Below the pieces are notes generated by a model. That model did no database searches. It was not told where the DNA came from and saw only the letters and a program-made list of their open reading frames with translations. Shown here one piece after another: positions 54,341 through 63,331 of a stretch of 64,000 nucleotides of DNA. How positions within the stretch are numbered: position 1 is the stretch's first letter; each line of letters opens with the position of its first letter. Position numbers and translations under genes: made by a program. Origin of the DNA: Nonomuraea angiospora (GTDB lineage: Bacteria; Actinomycetota; Actinomycetes; Streptosporangiales; Streptosporangiaceae); NCBI RefSeq assembly GCF_014873145.1, contig NZ_JADBEK010000001.1:9858001-9922000 (forward strand), in the 5' to 3' direction.

Positions 54341-55331
54341 CCGGGGTGGGCTCGGCCCGCGGCCTGTGCAGCAGGGCCACGATCACCGCCGTCACCGGGG
54401 CGGCCAGGAAAGCGCCGACGATCCCCCAGAGCAGGCTGCCCACCGCGATCGCGATCAGGATGATCGCGCTGGGCAGGGCGAGCGCCTTGCCGTAGATCTG
54501 CGGCGCCAGCACGTGTCCCTCGAGCTGGCCTATCGCCACGGTCACCCCGACCACGATCAGCATCACGATCCAGCCCTTGGCCACGAGCGCCACCACCGCG
54601 GACAGCAGCCCCGCCGTGAACGCCCCCACGATCGGCAGGAACGCCCCCACGAACGTCAGCACCGCCAGCGGCAGCGCGATCGGCACGCCCAGGATCCACA
54701 GCGTCATGCCGATCAGGAACCCCTCCACCGCGCCCACGATCGCCACGCCGCGGATGTAGCGGCCGATCACGCCGAAGGCCAGGCGAGCGGTCTCGGTGAT
54801 GTGCGGCCTGGCCGACGGGGGCGCGAGCTCCACGAGCCAGCGGAAGAGCCGGTCACCGCCATGCACGAAGTACACCGACAGGACGAACGCCACCACCGCC
54901 CCCACCACGATCTCGCCCGCCGTCCTGACCCCGGCCAGCGCCCCCGTGGCGATCTGGCGGCCCTGGGCGGACAGGTACTGCTCGGCCTGCGCGGCGAGCT
55001 TGCGCGGGTCGAACCCGAACTCGTGGGTCAGCTTGTACAGGTTGTCGAGCACCTTGCCGAAGCTGACCCGCAACTGTTCGACGCTGTCGATGGTGGGCGG
55101 CACCAGCAGCGCGATCAGCCCCGCGGCCACCACGAGCCCGCCGACGTAGACGATCGCGGTGGCCGGCGCCCGGCTCAGCCCGCGCTTCCTGAGCCAGCGG
55201 GCCGGGGGCAGCACCAGCGCCGTGATGAACACGCCGACGACGATCGCCACGACGATCGTGCCGACCTGGTAAAGGCAGAAGCCGACCACCGCCGCCAGCG
55301 CGATCCACCCGAGCAGCCGCCACGGCTCCAT
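54291..55331 (-). CDS. AI-2E family transporter (YdiK/PerM type)
   Basis: 346-residue integral membrane protein with about seven helices and the family motif GxxxPxxGAFxxGLxxA (VGAFLPIVGAFTAGLLSAVVAL). The family is named for autoinducer-2 export, but many members carry ions or have unknown substrates. A Pro-rich C-terminal tail overlaps padR. Confidence 0.88.
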   Translation of the reverse strand: MEPWRLLGWIALAAVVGFCLYQVGTIVVAIVVGVFITALVLPPARWLRKRGLSRAPATAIVYVGGLVVAAGLIALLVPPTIDSVEQLRVSFGKVLDNLYKLTHEFGFDPRKLAAQAEQYLSAQGRQIATGALAGVRTAGEIVVGAVVAFVLSVYFVHGGDRLFRWLVELAPPSARPHITETARLAFGVIGRYIRGVAIVGAVEGFLIGMTLWILGVPIALPLAVLTFVGAFLPIVGAFTAGLLSAVVALVAKGWIVMLIVVGVTVAIGQLEGHVLAPQIYGKALALPSAIILIAIAVGSLLWGIVGAFLAAPVTAVIVALLHRPRAEPTPVTLAPPRPPPATPATT

Positions 55332-55392
55332 CCCCTGCCCCCTATCGTGCCTGGTCAGAGGCCTTCCCCGTGGGGGTTCAGGGCAACCCTGG

Positions 55393-57237
55393 TCAGTCGG
55401 GCGGCGTCAGGTGGAGGTGCTGGGAGCGCTTGCTCTCCTCGTACGTCTCCCGCGCCGCGCCGGTCGTGCCGCCGACCTCCGCGACCGGCACGTCCCACCA
55501 CGCCTCGGAGGACGGGGCGTCGTCCGCCATCGGGTCGGTGCGCACGTAGATCACCGTGGTCCCGGTCCCCGAGCGGGCCTCCTCGAGCGCCTTGCGCAGG
55601 TCGGCGACCGACTCGGGGCGCAGCACCGTGGCGCCGAGGCTGGCCGCGTTGGCGGCCAGGTCGACGGGCAGCGGCCCGCCGTCGCGATGCCGGTAGGAGG
55701 TGCCGAGCCGCTCCGCGCCCACGCTCTCCGACAGGCGGCCGATGGAGGCGAAGCCGGAGTTGTCCACCAGGACGACCACCAGCTTGATCCCCTCGGAGAT
55801 CGCGGTGATCAGCTCCTGCGCCATCATCAGGTACGAGCCATCGCCCACCAGGACGAACACCTCGCGCTCCGGCACCGCCATCTTGACGCCCAGCCCGCCG
55901 GCGATCTCGTAGCCCATGCAGGAGTAGCCGTACTCGACGTGGTAGTTGCCCGGCCCGCTCGGCCGCCAGAGCTTGTGCAGGTCACCGGGCATCGACCCGG
56001 CCGCGCACACCACCACGCCGTCCTCTGCCGCCGCCGCGTTGACCGCGCCGATCACCGCGGACTGGGGCAATGGCGAGCCCTCCAGCGAGTAGGCCCGGTC
56101 CACCGCCGCGTCCCACTCCCGGGTCAGCTCGGCGGCCCGCGCGCGGTAGTCCGCCGGCGCGCCCCTCCAGCCCGCGAACGCCTCGACCAGGTCCGCCAGC
56201 CCCTCGCGGGCGTCGCCGACCAGTTGCAGGCCCGACAGCTTGGCGGCGTCGAAGGCGGTGATGTTGAGGTTGAGGAAGCGGGCGTCGAGGGCGAAGATCG
56301 TCCGGGAGGCGGTGGTGAAGTCGCTGTAGCGGGTGCCCACGCCGATGATCAGGTCGGCCTCGCGGGCCAGCGCGTTGGCGGCCGTGGTGCCGGTGGCGCC
56401 GATCGCGCCCACGGCGAGCGGGTGCCCGTACGGGAGCGCGCCCTTGCCGGCCTGCGTCTCGGCGACCGGGATGCCGTACGTCTCGGCGAAGACCCGCAGC
56501 TCCTCCGTGGCCTCGCTGTAGATCGTCCCGCCGCCCGCGACGATCAGGGGGCGCACGGCCGACTTGGCCAGCTGGGCCGCCCGGAACACGGCGGCCCGCT
56601 CGGGCAGCGGCCTGGGGACGTGCCAGACGCGGCGCGCGAACAGCTCCTCCGGCCAGTCGTGGGCCTCGGCCTGCACGTCCTGCGGCAGCGCCAGCGTCAC
56701 CGCGCCGGTCTCGGCCGGGTCGGTGAGCACGCGCATGGCGGCCAGCAGCGCCGACGGGAGCTGCTCGGGGCGGTTGATCCGGTCCCAGTAGCGGGAGACC
56801 GGCTTGAAGCAGTCGTTGACCGAGATGTCGTAGGAGCGCTGGTCCTCCAGCTCCTGCAGCACCGGGCCCGCCACCCGGGTGGAGAAGATGTCGCCGGGCA
56901 GCAGCAGCACCGGCAGCCGGTTGATCGTCGCGCCCGCCGCGCCCGTGATCATGTTGGTCGCGCCGGGGCCGATGGAGGTGGTGCAGGCCAGGGTGGCCAG
57001 GCGGTTGCTGGCCCGGGCGTAGGCGGCGGCGGTGTGGACCATGGCCTGCTCGTTGCGGCTCAGGTGGTAGGGGAGGTCCTCGGTGGAGGTGGCCAGCGCC
57101 TGGCCGAGCCCGGCCACGTTGCCGTGGCCGAAGATGCCGGAGCAGCCGCCGAAGAACCTGCGCTCCACGCCGTCGCGCTCGCTCCACTGCTGGGCCAGGA
57201 AGCGCACGACGGCCTGGGCGACGGTCAAGCGAATCAT
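55393..57237 (-). CDS. iolD: 3D-(3,5/4)-trihydroxycyclohexane-1,2-dione acylhydrolase
   Basis: 614-residue thiamine-diphosphate enzyme that opens the inositol-derived ring to 5-deoxy-glucuronate. The N-terminal ThDP domain contains GHGNVAGLGQAL and the glutamine/glutamate region RNEQAMVHTAAAYAR; the C-terminal ThDP motif is GDGSYLMMAQEL...DNSGFASIG. ATG 57237 with GGGAGG upstream; the frame is open to 57300 inside iolB. Last gene of the iol operon, overlapping iolB by 4 bp. Confidence 0.94.
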   Translation of the reverse strand: MIRLTVAQAVVRFLAQQWSERDGVERRFFGGCSGIFGHGNVAGLGQALATSTEDLPYHLSRNEQAMVHTAAAYARASNRLATLACTTSIGPGATNMITGAAGATINRLPVLLLPGDIFSTRVAGPVLQELEDQRSYDISVNDCFKPVSRYWDRINRPEQLPSALLAAMRVLTDPAETGAVTLALPQDVQAEAHDWPEELFARRVWHVPRPLPERAAVFRAAQLAKSAVRPLIVAGGGTIYSEATEELRVFAETYGIPVAETQAGKGALPYGHPLAVGAIGATGTTAANALAREADLIIGVGTRYSDFTTASRTIFALDARFLNLNITAFDAAKLSGLQLVGDAREGLADLVEAFAGWRGAPADYRARAAELTREWDAAVDRAYSLEGSPLPQSAVIGAVNAAAAEDGVVVCAAGSMPGDLHKLWRPSGPGNYHVEYGYSCMGYEIAGGLGVKMAVPEREVFVLVGDGSYLMMAQELITAISEGIKLVVVLVDNSGFASIGRLSESVGAERLGTSYRHRDGGPLPVDLAANAASLGATVLRPESVADLRKALEEARSGTGTTVIYVRTDPMADDAPSSEAWWDVPVAEVGGTTGAARETYEESKRSQHLHLTPPD

Positions 57238-58073
57238 GAAGTCCTCCCGAACGGCAGTCTCGGGTCTGTGGCCTGGCTTTCCCAGGAGGAGCGGATCCAC
57301 GCGTGGCGCGGGTCGTCGCAGAAGGCCATCGAGCGCTCCTCCGCCGGGCCCGCCAGGACGTTCAGGTAGTAGAGGTCGTAGCCGGGGGCGGCCATGGCGG
57401 GGCCGTGGTATCCGTACGGGACGAGGACGACGTCGCCCGAGGAGACCTCGGCCAGGGTGTCGATGTGGCCGCGTTCGGAGGAGTAGACGCGCTGGTAGGC
57501 GTTGCCCTGGCCGGCCACCTCGAAGTAGTAGATCTCCTCCAGGACCGCCTCGCCGGGGTTGTCGGTGTCGTGTTTGTGCGGCGGGTACGACGACCAGTTG
57601 CCGCCCGGTGTGATGACCTCCACGGCCATGAGCCTGTCGCAGTCGAAGGCGTCGGGGGAGCAGAAGTTGTTCACCTGGCGGGTGGCCTGGCCCGCGCCGC
57701 GGATCTCGACCGAGACCTGGTCGGCGGGCACGTGGCGGGGCTCCAGGGCGCGGGTGGCCAGGGCGGAGGGCAGGGCGATGCGCCCGGCGCCCCGGAGCGT
57801 GACGTGGGAGCCGATCGGGACGTAGGCGAAGTCGCTCGGCCCGCTGAAGACCGACGGCCGTCCCGCCAGCTCGAACGTCGCGGCGGAGGTGGTGACCGTG
57901 CAGGATCCCGACAGCGGGAGCACCAGCGTCTCCTCGTCGCCGGTGTCGAACGAGACCGGCGTGTCAGCCAGGTCCACGATGCGCAGGCCCGAGTACGTCC
58001 AGCCCGCCAGGGACGGGGTGATCTCGACGGACCAGGGGCCGTTCGCGGCCTTGCCGAACGGAACGTATGTCAT
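57234..58073 (-). CDS. iolB: 5-deoxy-glucuronate isomerase
   Basis: 279-residue bicupin that converts 5-deoxy-glucuronate to 2-deoxy-5-keto-gluconate. Metal ligands in PPHKHD, EEIYYFE and YGYHGP. Coupled at both ends (4-bp overlaps). Acts between IolD and IolC in myo-inositol breakdown. Confidence 0.94.
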   Translation of the reverse strand: MTYVPFGKAANGPWSVEITPSLAGWTYSGLRIVDLADTPVSFDTGDEETLVLPLSGSCTVTTSAATFELAGRPSVFSGPSDFAYVPIGSHVTLRGAGRIALPSALATRALEPRHVPADQVSVEIRGAGQATRQVNNFCSPDAFDCDRLMAVEVITPGGNWSSYPPHKHDTDNPGEAVLEEIYYFEVAGQGNAYQRVYSSERGHIDTLAEVSSGDVVLVPYGYHGPAMAAPGYDLYYLNVLAGPAEERSMAFCDDPRHAWIRSSWESQATDPRLPFGRTS

Positions 58074-58975
58074 GCGCGGGTCTCCCGTACCAGTGCCGCG
58101 GCGTTGTCCACCGCTTTCGCCACGTCGTCATCCGGAGGGTAGAGCAGGGCGCGGCCCACGACGAGGCCGCGCACGCCGGGCAGGCTCAGGGCGCGGTCCC
58201 AGTCGGCGTAGGCGGCGTCGATGTCCGGCGGATCGCCGCCCAGCAGCAGCGCGGGCAGCGTGGTGGCGGCCATCACGCGCTCCATCTCCGCCACCGCCGG
58301 GATCTTGAGCCAGGTGTAGGCGGAGGTGGTGCCGAGCGCCTGGGCGACGCTGATCGCGCGGATCACGGCCTCGGGGGACAGGTCGTTGCGCAGCGCCCCC
58401 GACTCGGAGCGCCGCGCCCAGAAGGGCTCCACCATGGCCGGCAGGCGGCGGCGGGCCAGGTCGGTGACGGCACGTGCGCAGGACTCCAGGGTGACCGCCG
58501 TGGCGGGGTCGGCCGGGTCGATGCGGAGCAGCATCTTGCCGCCGTCCAGGCGCATCTCGTCGATCGAGGCCGCGTCGAACCCGGTGAAGCGGTCGTCCAC
58601 CTCGAAGACCGAGCCGAGCAGGCCGCCCCGGTTCATGGAGCCGAAGGCCAGCTTGCCCTCCAGGGCGCCGAGCAGGAGCAGGTCCTCCATGACGTCGGGG
58701 GAGGCGAGGATGCCGTCCACGCCGGGGCGGGAGAGCGCCACCTGGAGGCGGTCGAGCAGGTCGGCGCGGCCGGCCATGGCCAGCGGCCGGTCGCGGACGC
58801 CCAGGGCGCCGCGGGCCGTGTGGTCGGCGGCGATGATCAGCAGCCGCTCGCCCTCGCCGGGCAGGCCGCGCCGCTGCCGCCGGGCCGCGGCCTCGGCGAT
58901 CTCCTCCGGCCGGGTGGCCCGGATCTGGGTGAGCCGCTCGTAGCCGGCGGTCCTGGACAGGGTGAGGTCGCTCAA
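58070..58975 (-). CDS. Cgl0158-type aldolase of the inositol cluster
   Basis: 301-residue class I-type aldolase of the DeoC/LacD-like fold, family typified by Cgl0158 of corynebacterial inositol clusters. Features: LIIAADHTARGA, VDGILASPDVMEDLL, Schiff-base Lys candidates in YTWLKIPAV. It may stand in for IolJ, cleaving the phosphorylated keto-sugar into dihydroxyacetone phosphate and malonate semialdehyde. 4-bp overlaps on both sides. Confidence 0.8.
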   Translation of the reverse strand: MSDLTLSRTAGYERLTQIRATRPEEIAEAAARRQRRGLPGEGERLLIIAADHTARGALGVRDRPLAMAGRADLLDRLQVALSRPGVDGILASPDVMEDLLLLGALEGKLAFGSMNRGGLLGSVFEVDDRFTGFDAASIDEMRLDGGKMLLRIDPADPATAVTLESCARAVTDLARRRLPAMVEPFWARRSESGALRNDLSPEAVIRAISVAQALGTTSAYTWLKIPAVAEMERVMAATTLPALLLGGDPPDIDAAYADWDRALSLPGVRGLVVGRALLYPPDDDVAKAVDNAAALVRETRA

Positions 58976-59943
58976 GAGACGGCTCCGTTCAGCAGGTCCT
59001 CCACCTCGGCCGTGGACGGCATGGCGTCGGCGCAGGCCAGCCGGGCGGCCACGAACGCGCCCGCCGCGTTGGCGAAGCGCACCGTCCGCTCCAGCGGCCA
59101 GCCGCGCAGCAGCCCGAGGCAGATCGCCCCGCCGAACGCGTCGCCCGCTCCGATGCCGTTGACCACCTTCACCTCCACCGGTTCCGCCACCACGCTCTCC
59201 TCGGAGGTACGCGCGAGAACCCCTTCAGGGCCCATTTTCACGATCGCGACTTTCACCCCCGCGTCCAGGAGCGCCTGCGCGGCGGCCTCCGGGTCGCGCA
59301 CGCCGACCGCGTTCTCCACCTCGTCGAGGTTGCCGACCGCGACGTTCGCGTACGGGAGCATCCGCCGCACGGCCTCGGGGGCCGCCTCCCGCGACTTCCA
59401 GAGCGACGGCCGCCAGTCGAGGTCGAAGACGGTCCAGCCCGACGTGCGCGCCGACAGCGCGGCGGCGTGGGCGGCGGCGCTCGGCTCCTGGCTCAGCCCG
59501 GTCAGCGAGAACCAGAACAGGCTCGCCTCCGCGATGGCGTCCAGGTCGAGATGGGAAGGGGAGATCTGCAGGTCCGGCGGGTGCTCGCCCCGGTAGAAGT
59601 AGATCGGGAAGTGGTCGGGCGGGAAGATCTCGCAGAACGTCACGGGGGTGGGCGGGCCCTCGATGGTGCTCACGAAGGCGTCGTCCACGCCGAAGCCGCG
59701 GATCGCCCTGCGGACGAACTCTCCGAAAGGGTCCGCTCCCACGCCGGTGATCACGGCGGAGCGCAGCCCGTGGCGCGCCGCGGCGACGGCGACGTTGGTC
59801 GGGCTGCCGCCGAGGAACTTGCCGAAGGACTCCACGTCGGCCAGGCCGACGCCGGTCTGCAGCGGGTAGACGTCGACGCCGGAGCGCCCGAACGTGATCA
59901 GGTCGTACAAAGCACCTCCAGGAATGGAGCTTACCTGCGACAC
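58972..59943 (-). CDS. iolC: 5-dehydro-2-deoxygluconokinase
   Basis: 323-residue PfkB-type sugar kinase. GGSPTNVAVAAARHG near the N-terminus and the anion hole/catalytic motif VVNGIGAGDAFGGA. Phosphorylates 2-deoxy-5-keto-gluconate. GTG start at 59943, 11 bp from the first TGTCATGACA palindrome, so it heads the regulated operon. Confidence 0.93.
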   Translation of the reverse strand: MSQVSSIPGGALYDLITFGRSGVDVYPLQTGVGLADVESFGKFLGGSPTNVAVAAARHGLRSAVITGVGADPFGEFVRRAIRGFGVDDAFVSTIEGPPTPVTFCEIFPPDHFPIYFYRGEHPPDLQISPSHLDLDAIAEASLFWFSLTGLSQEPSAAAHAAALSARTSGWTVFDLDWRPSLWKSREAAPEAVRRMLPYANVAVGNLDEVENAVGVRDPEAAAQALLDAGVKVAIVKMGPEGVLARTSEESVVAEPVEVKVVNGIGAGDAFGGAICLGLLRGWPLERTVRFANAAGAFVAARLACADAMPSTAEVEDLLNGAVS

Positions 59944-59953
59944 TATGGCATAT

Positions 59954-60127
59954 TGTCATGACATACGGATGTCCGCTATGTAACCTAATGTCCCTCGACT
60001 CAAACCCCTGCGCCCTCACAACCCTCCGTGTCGAACGGTTAGCTCCCGGCCCGTTGAGCAAAAACACAGCATGCGGGCACTCTCCGTAAATTTGGCCAAG
60101 CCTTTACGTCATATGGATGTCATGACA
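59954..60127. promoter_or_regulatory. Divergent iol control region with two TGTCATGACA palindromes
   Basis: Identical 10-bp palindromes at 59954-59963 and 60118-60127, centres 164 bp apart. The right one extends to the perfect 12-bp ATGTCATGACAT; both are followed by A/T-rich CATAT-like sequence in opposite directions. One lies close to each divergent start, suggesting joint control of catabolism and uptake by one repressor (LacI or GntR type), not encoded in the window. Confidence 0.65.
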
Positions 60128-60175
60128 TATTGGCCCAGTGGCGTTACCTCCTTACGGACCTGTCGGAGGGTTTGC

Positions 60176-61576
60176 ATGGCATTGCGGAAACGGTCTATGG
60201 GTGTGGTCGCGGTCATCACCGCGGCCGGGCTGGGGCTCGCGGCCTGCGGCCAGTCGTCCGGCGGCGGAGGCGGCGGAGGCGGTGACGCCATCGAGCTGAC
60301 GATCACCCAGAACGCCATCGCGGGCGGGAAGAACGCGGCCGGCGCCAACTTCATCGCGAACTGGGTGATCCCCAAGTTCGAGGCGGCGCAGAAGGCGAAG
60401 GGCAAGAACGTCAAGGTCAAGTTCGTCCCCAGCGGCGTCGACGACGAGCAGTACAAGACCAAGCTCTCCCTCGACCTCAAGTCAGGCAAGGGCGCCGACG
60501 TGATCGACATCGACGGCATCTGGGCCGGCGAGTTCGCCGAGGCCGGCTACCTCAAGCCGCTGGCGGACCTGGTCGGCACGGACGCCGACGGCTGGGACGG
60601 CTGGTCGCAGATCCCCGAGGCCGTCCAGGGCCTGGCCACGTTCAACGGCAAGAAGTACGCGCTGCCCGTCGGCACCGACGGCCGGGTGCTCTACTTCAAC
60701 AAGACGCTCTTCCAGAAGGCCGGGCTGCCGGCCGACTGGCAGCCGAAGAGCTGGCAGGAGATCCTCGACGCCGGGACGAAGCTGAAGTCCTCCGGCGTGC
60801 CCGTGCCGATCCAGATCAACGCCGGTACGGCGATGGGCGAGGCCACCTCCATGCAGGGCGTGCTGCCGCTGCTCGCGGGCGCGGGCGGCGAGGTGCAGAA
60901 GGACGGCAAGTGGGCGGGCGCCACGCAGCCGCTGAAGGACGCGCTCGGCCTCTACCAGAAGATCTACGGCGGCGGCCTCGGCGACCCCAAGCTCCAGCAG
61001 GAGGCCAAGGGCCGCGACAAGTCGTTCCAGCAGTTCGCCGCGGGCAAGATCGGCATCCTGATGGAGGGCGACTACTTCTGGCGCGGCGTCGTCAACCCCG
61101 CGACCGGCGTGGCCAAGATGGCCGACCGCGACCAGGTCGTCGGCTATGCCATGATCCCCGCGATGGAGCCCGGCAAGGGCATCCGCGGCCAGGACTTCGT
61201 CAGCATGTCGGGCGGCGCGCTGCGTACGGTAAACCCCAACAGCAAGCACCCGAAGGAGGCCTTCGAGCTGGCGACCTTCACGCTCTCGCCGGAGGGGCTG
61301 AAGGAGGAGACCAAGGACGGCAACGTCCGCATCACGCCCCGCACCGACGTCAACAAGGAGATCCTCGCCGGTGAGCCGCTGCTGACCTACATCTCGGAGA
61401 AGGTGCTGCCGCTGACGGCCTACCGGCCGCCGGTGGCCGTCTACCCGCAGGTGTCGGTGGCGCTGCAGGAGGCCACGGCCGCGGTGGTGGGCGGCACGGC
61501 GCCCGACCAGGCGGCGGCCGACTACCAGAAGAAGCTCGAAGGAATCGTCGGTGGCCCTGGCAACATCGCCTCCTGA
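60176..61576 (+). CDS. Sugar ABC transporter substrate-binding lipoprotein
   Basis: 466 residues. Lipoprotein signal with lipobox LAAC, Gly-rich linker, then a MalE-like family 1 solute-binding fold (KGADVIDIDGIWAGEFAEAGYLKPL; YALPVGTDGRVLYFNKTLF). ATG 60176 with GGAGGG 5 bp upstream; the longer frame to 60071 spans the operator and is not used. First gene of a transporter divergent from the iol genes; inositol or a related polyol is the likely ligand. Confidence 0.9.
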   Translation: MALRKRSMGVVAVITAAGLGLAACGQSSGGGGGGGGDAIELTITQNAIAGGKNAAGANFIANWVIPKFEAAQKAKGKNVKVKFVPSGVDDEQYKTKLSLDLKSGKGADVIDIDGIWAGEFAEAGYLKPLADLVGTDADGWDGWSQIPEAVQGLATFNGKKYALPVGTDGRVLYFNKTLFQKAGLPADWQPKSWQEILDAGTKLKSSGVPVPIQINAGTAMGEATSMQGVLPLLAGAGGEVQKDGKWAGATQPLKDALGLYQKIYGGGLGDPKLQQEAKGRDKSFQQFAAGKIGILMEGDYFWRGVVNPATGVAKMADRDQVVGYAMIPAMEPGKGIRGQDFVSMSGGALRTVNPNSKHPKEAFELATFTLSPEGLKEETKDGNVRITPRTDVNKEILAGEPLLTYISEKVLPLTAYRPPVAVYPQVSVALQEATAAVVGGTAPDQAAADYQKKLEGIVGGPGNIAS

Positions 61577-62477
61577 GGCCGGCGAGGCCGGCGCGCCGGG
61601 CCGCTACAGCTCGGACGCGGCGGGCCTGGGCAGGCTGCGGGCAGGGGTCTTCGTGGCCCCCGCCCTGCTGCTCATCGCCGCGTTCCTGGTCTTCCCCGCG
61701 CTCTGGGTGCTCTACCTCGCCCTCACGAACTACCGCCTGACCGGCGCCGCCGCCGCCGAGCCGCAGTTCGTGGGGCTCGCGAACCTCCTCGACGCGGCCG
61801 CCAACCCCGAGTTCTGGAGCTCCACCTGGCTGACCGTCGAGTTCGTGCTGGGCTCGGCGGTCATCGGGCAGGTCGGGCTCGGCTTCACCATCGCCTGGCT
61901 GCTGCGCGACCGGCGCGGCCCGCTGAAGCGGCTGGTCGAGGGCCTGGTCATCCTGGCCTGGATCCTGCCCGGCGCGATCGTGTCGTTCCTGTGGGTGGCG
62001 CTGCTCGACCGCGACGGCGGCACGCTCAACGCGCTGCTCGGCATCCAGGGCTTCGCCTGGCTGCTCGACCACCCCATGCTCTCGATCATCGTGTTCAACA
62101 TCTGGCGCGGCACAGCGTTCTCGATGATGCTGTACGGCGCCGCGCTCGGGAACGTGCCGCCCTCGCACCTGGAGAGCGCCCGCCTGGCCGGGGCCTCCGG
62201 CTGGCAGCAGCTCAGAGACGTGGTGTTCCCGCACATCAGAGGGCACGTCCTGACCAACCTGCTGCTGATCAGCCTGTGGACGTTCAACGACTTCACCCCG
62301 TTCCTGCTGACCGCGGGCGGCCCCGACGGCAGGTCCGAGGTGCTGGCCGTGCACGTGTACAAGGTCGCGCTGCAGAGCGGCGAGCTGGGCTACGGCGCCG
62401 CGGTCTCCGCGATCATTCTGCTGATCAACCTGGTCGTGGCCGTGTTCTACCTGCGGCTGCTCCGGAGAAGGAAATGA
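61551..62477 (+). CDS. Sugar ABC transporter permease 1
   Basis: 308 residues, six helices, CUT1 family (MalF/UgpA type). The EAA loop is LESARLAGASGWQQLRDVVFPHI. The GTG start lies 26 bp inside the upstream gene, so an in-frame later start is possible. Overlaps permease 2 by 4 bp. Confidence 0.9.
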   Translation: MALATSPPEAGEAGAPGRYSSDAAGLGRLRAGVFVAPALLLIAAFLVFPALWVLYLALTNYRLTGAAAAEPQFVGLANLLDAAANPEFWSSTWLTVEFVLGSAVIGQVGLGFTIAWLLRDRRGPLKRLVEGLVILAWILPGAIVSFLWVALLDRDGGTLNALLGIQGFAWLLDHPMLSIIVFNIWRGTAFSMMLYGAALGNVPPSHLESARLAGASGWQQLRDVVFPHIRGHVLTNLLLISLWTFNDFTPFLLTAGGPDGRSEVLAVHVYKVALQSGELGYGAAVSAIILLINLVVAVFYLRLLRRRK

Positions 62478-63331
62478 CCCGTTTCGTGCTGGGCCGGATC
62501 GGCTTCTACACGCTGATCGCGGTGCTGCTGGCCTTCTTCACGATCCCGCTGCTGTGGCTGGTGACGGCCCCCTTCACCTCCGACCCGACCTACGAGATCA
62601 AGATCCCCGGCTTCACCTCCGACCCGACCTCCGAGGTCAAGGCCCCCAGCTTCACTCTGGACAACTTCAGGGCGGTGGCCGAGCATCCGTACGCGCTGCC
62701 GTCCCTCTACAACTCCCTGGTGCTGTCCGTCGGCACGGCCGTGCTGGTGGTGATCCTGGCCTCGCTGGCCGCGTACGCGCTGAGCCGGGTGCGGCTGCCC
62801 GGCCGGGACGCGCTGCTCTACGCGTTGCTGCTGCTGTCGTCGATCATCACGGGGACGGCGGCCATGGTGCCGCTGTTCCAGCTCGCGGTGGAGCTCAACC
62901 TCATCGACTCGCAGCTCGGGCTGATCCTCATCCTGACCGGCGGGCTGCTGCCGGCGGCGATCTTCATGCTCAAGGACTTCATGGACTCCACGCCGAAGTC
63001 GTACGAGGAGTCGGCGCGGGTCTTCGGGGCCACGCCGCTGCAGATCGTGCGGCACGTGGTCGTGCCCCTGGTGCGGCCCGGCCTGGCGACGGTCGGGGTC
63101 TGGGCGGTGGCCAACGTGTGGGGGAACTTCCTCATGCCGTACCTGCTGCTGAGCGACGTCGAGAAGCAGCCGGCGGCGGTGATCACCTACACCCTCTACA
63201 CCGAGGGCGGCCAGGCCAACCTCAGCATGTTGTCCACGTTCGGCCTGCTGTACTCGGTCCCCGTGGTGCTCATGTACCTGTTCGTCAGCAAGAAGTACGG
63301 CTTCCGCTTCCACGGAGGGATCAAGCGTTAA
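62474..63331 (+). CDS. Sugar ABC transporter permease 2
   Basis: 285 residues, six helices, MalG/UgpE type with EAA loop YEESARVFGATPLQIVRHVVVPLVRPG. A short internal duplication occurs after the first helix: FTSDPTYEIKIPG is followed by FTSDPTSEVKAPS. ATG 62474 with GAGAAGG upstream; TAATG overlap with the ATPase gene. Confidence 0.9.
   Translation: MTRFVLGRIGFYTLIAVLLAFFTIPLLWLVTAPFTSDPTYEIKIPGFTSDPTSEVKAPSFTLDNFRAVAEHPYALPSLYNSLVLSVGTAVLVVILASLAAYALSRVRLPGRDALLYALLLLSSIITGTAAMVPLFQLAVELNLIDSQLGLILILTGGLLPAAIFMLKDFMDSTPKSYEESARVFGATPLQIVRHVVVPLVRPGLATVGVWAVANVWGNFLMPYLLLSDVEKQPAAVITYTLYTEGGQANLSMLSTFGLLYSVPVVLMYLFVSKKYGFRFHGGIKR

Noticed and set aside
55411..57369. 652-codon plus-strand ORF
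   Set aside because: Antisense shadow of iolD.
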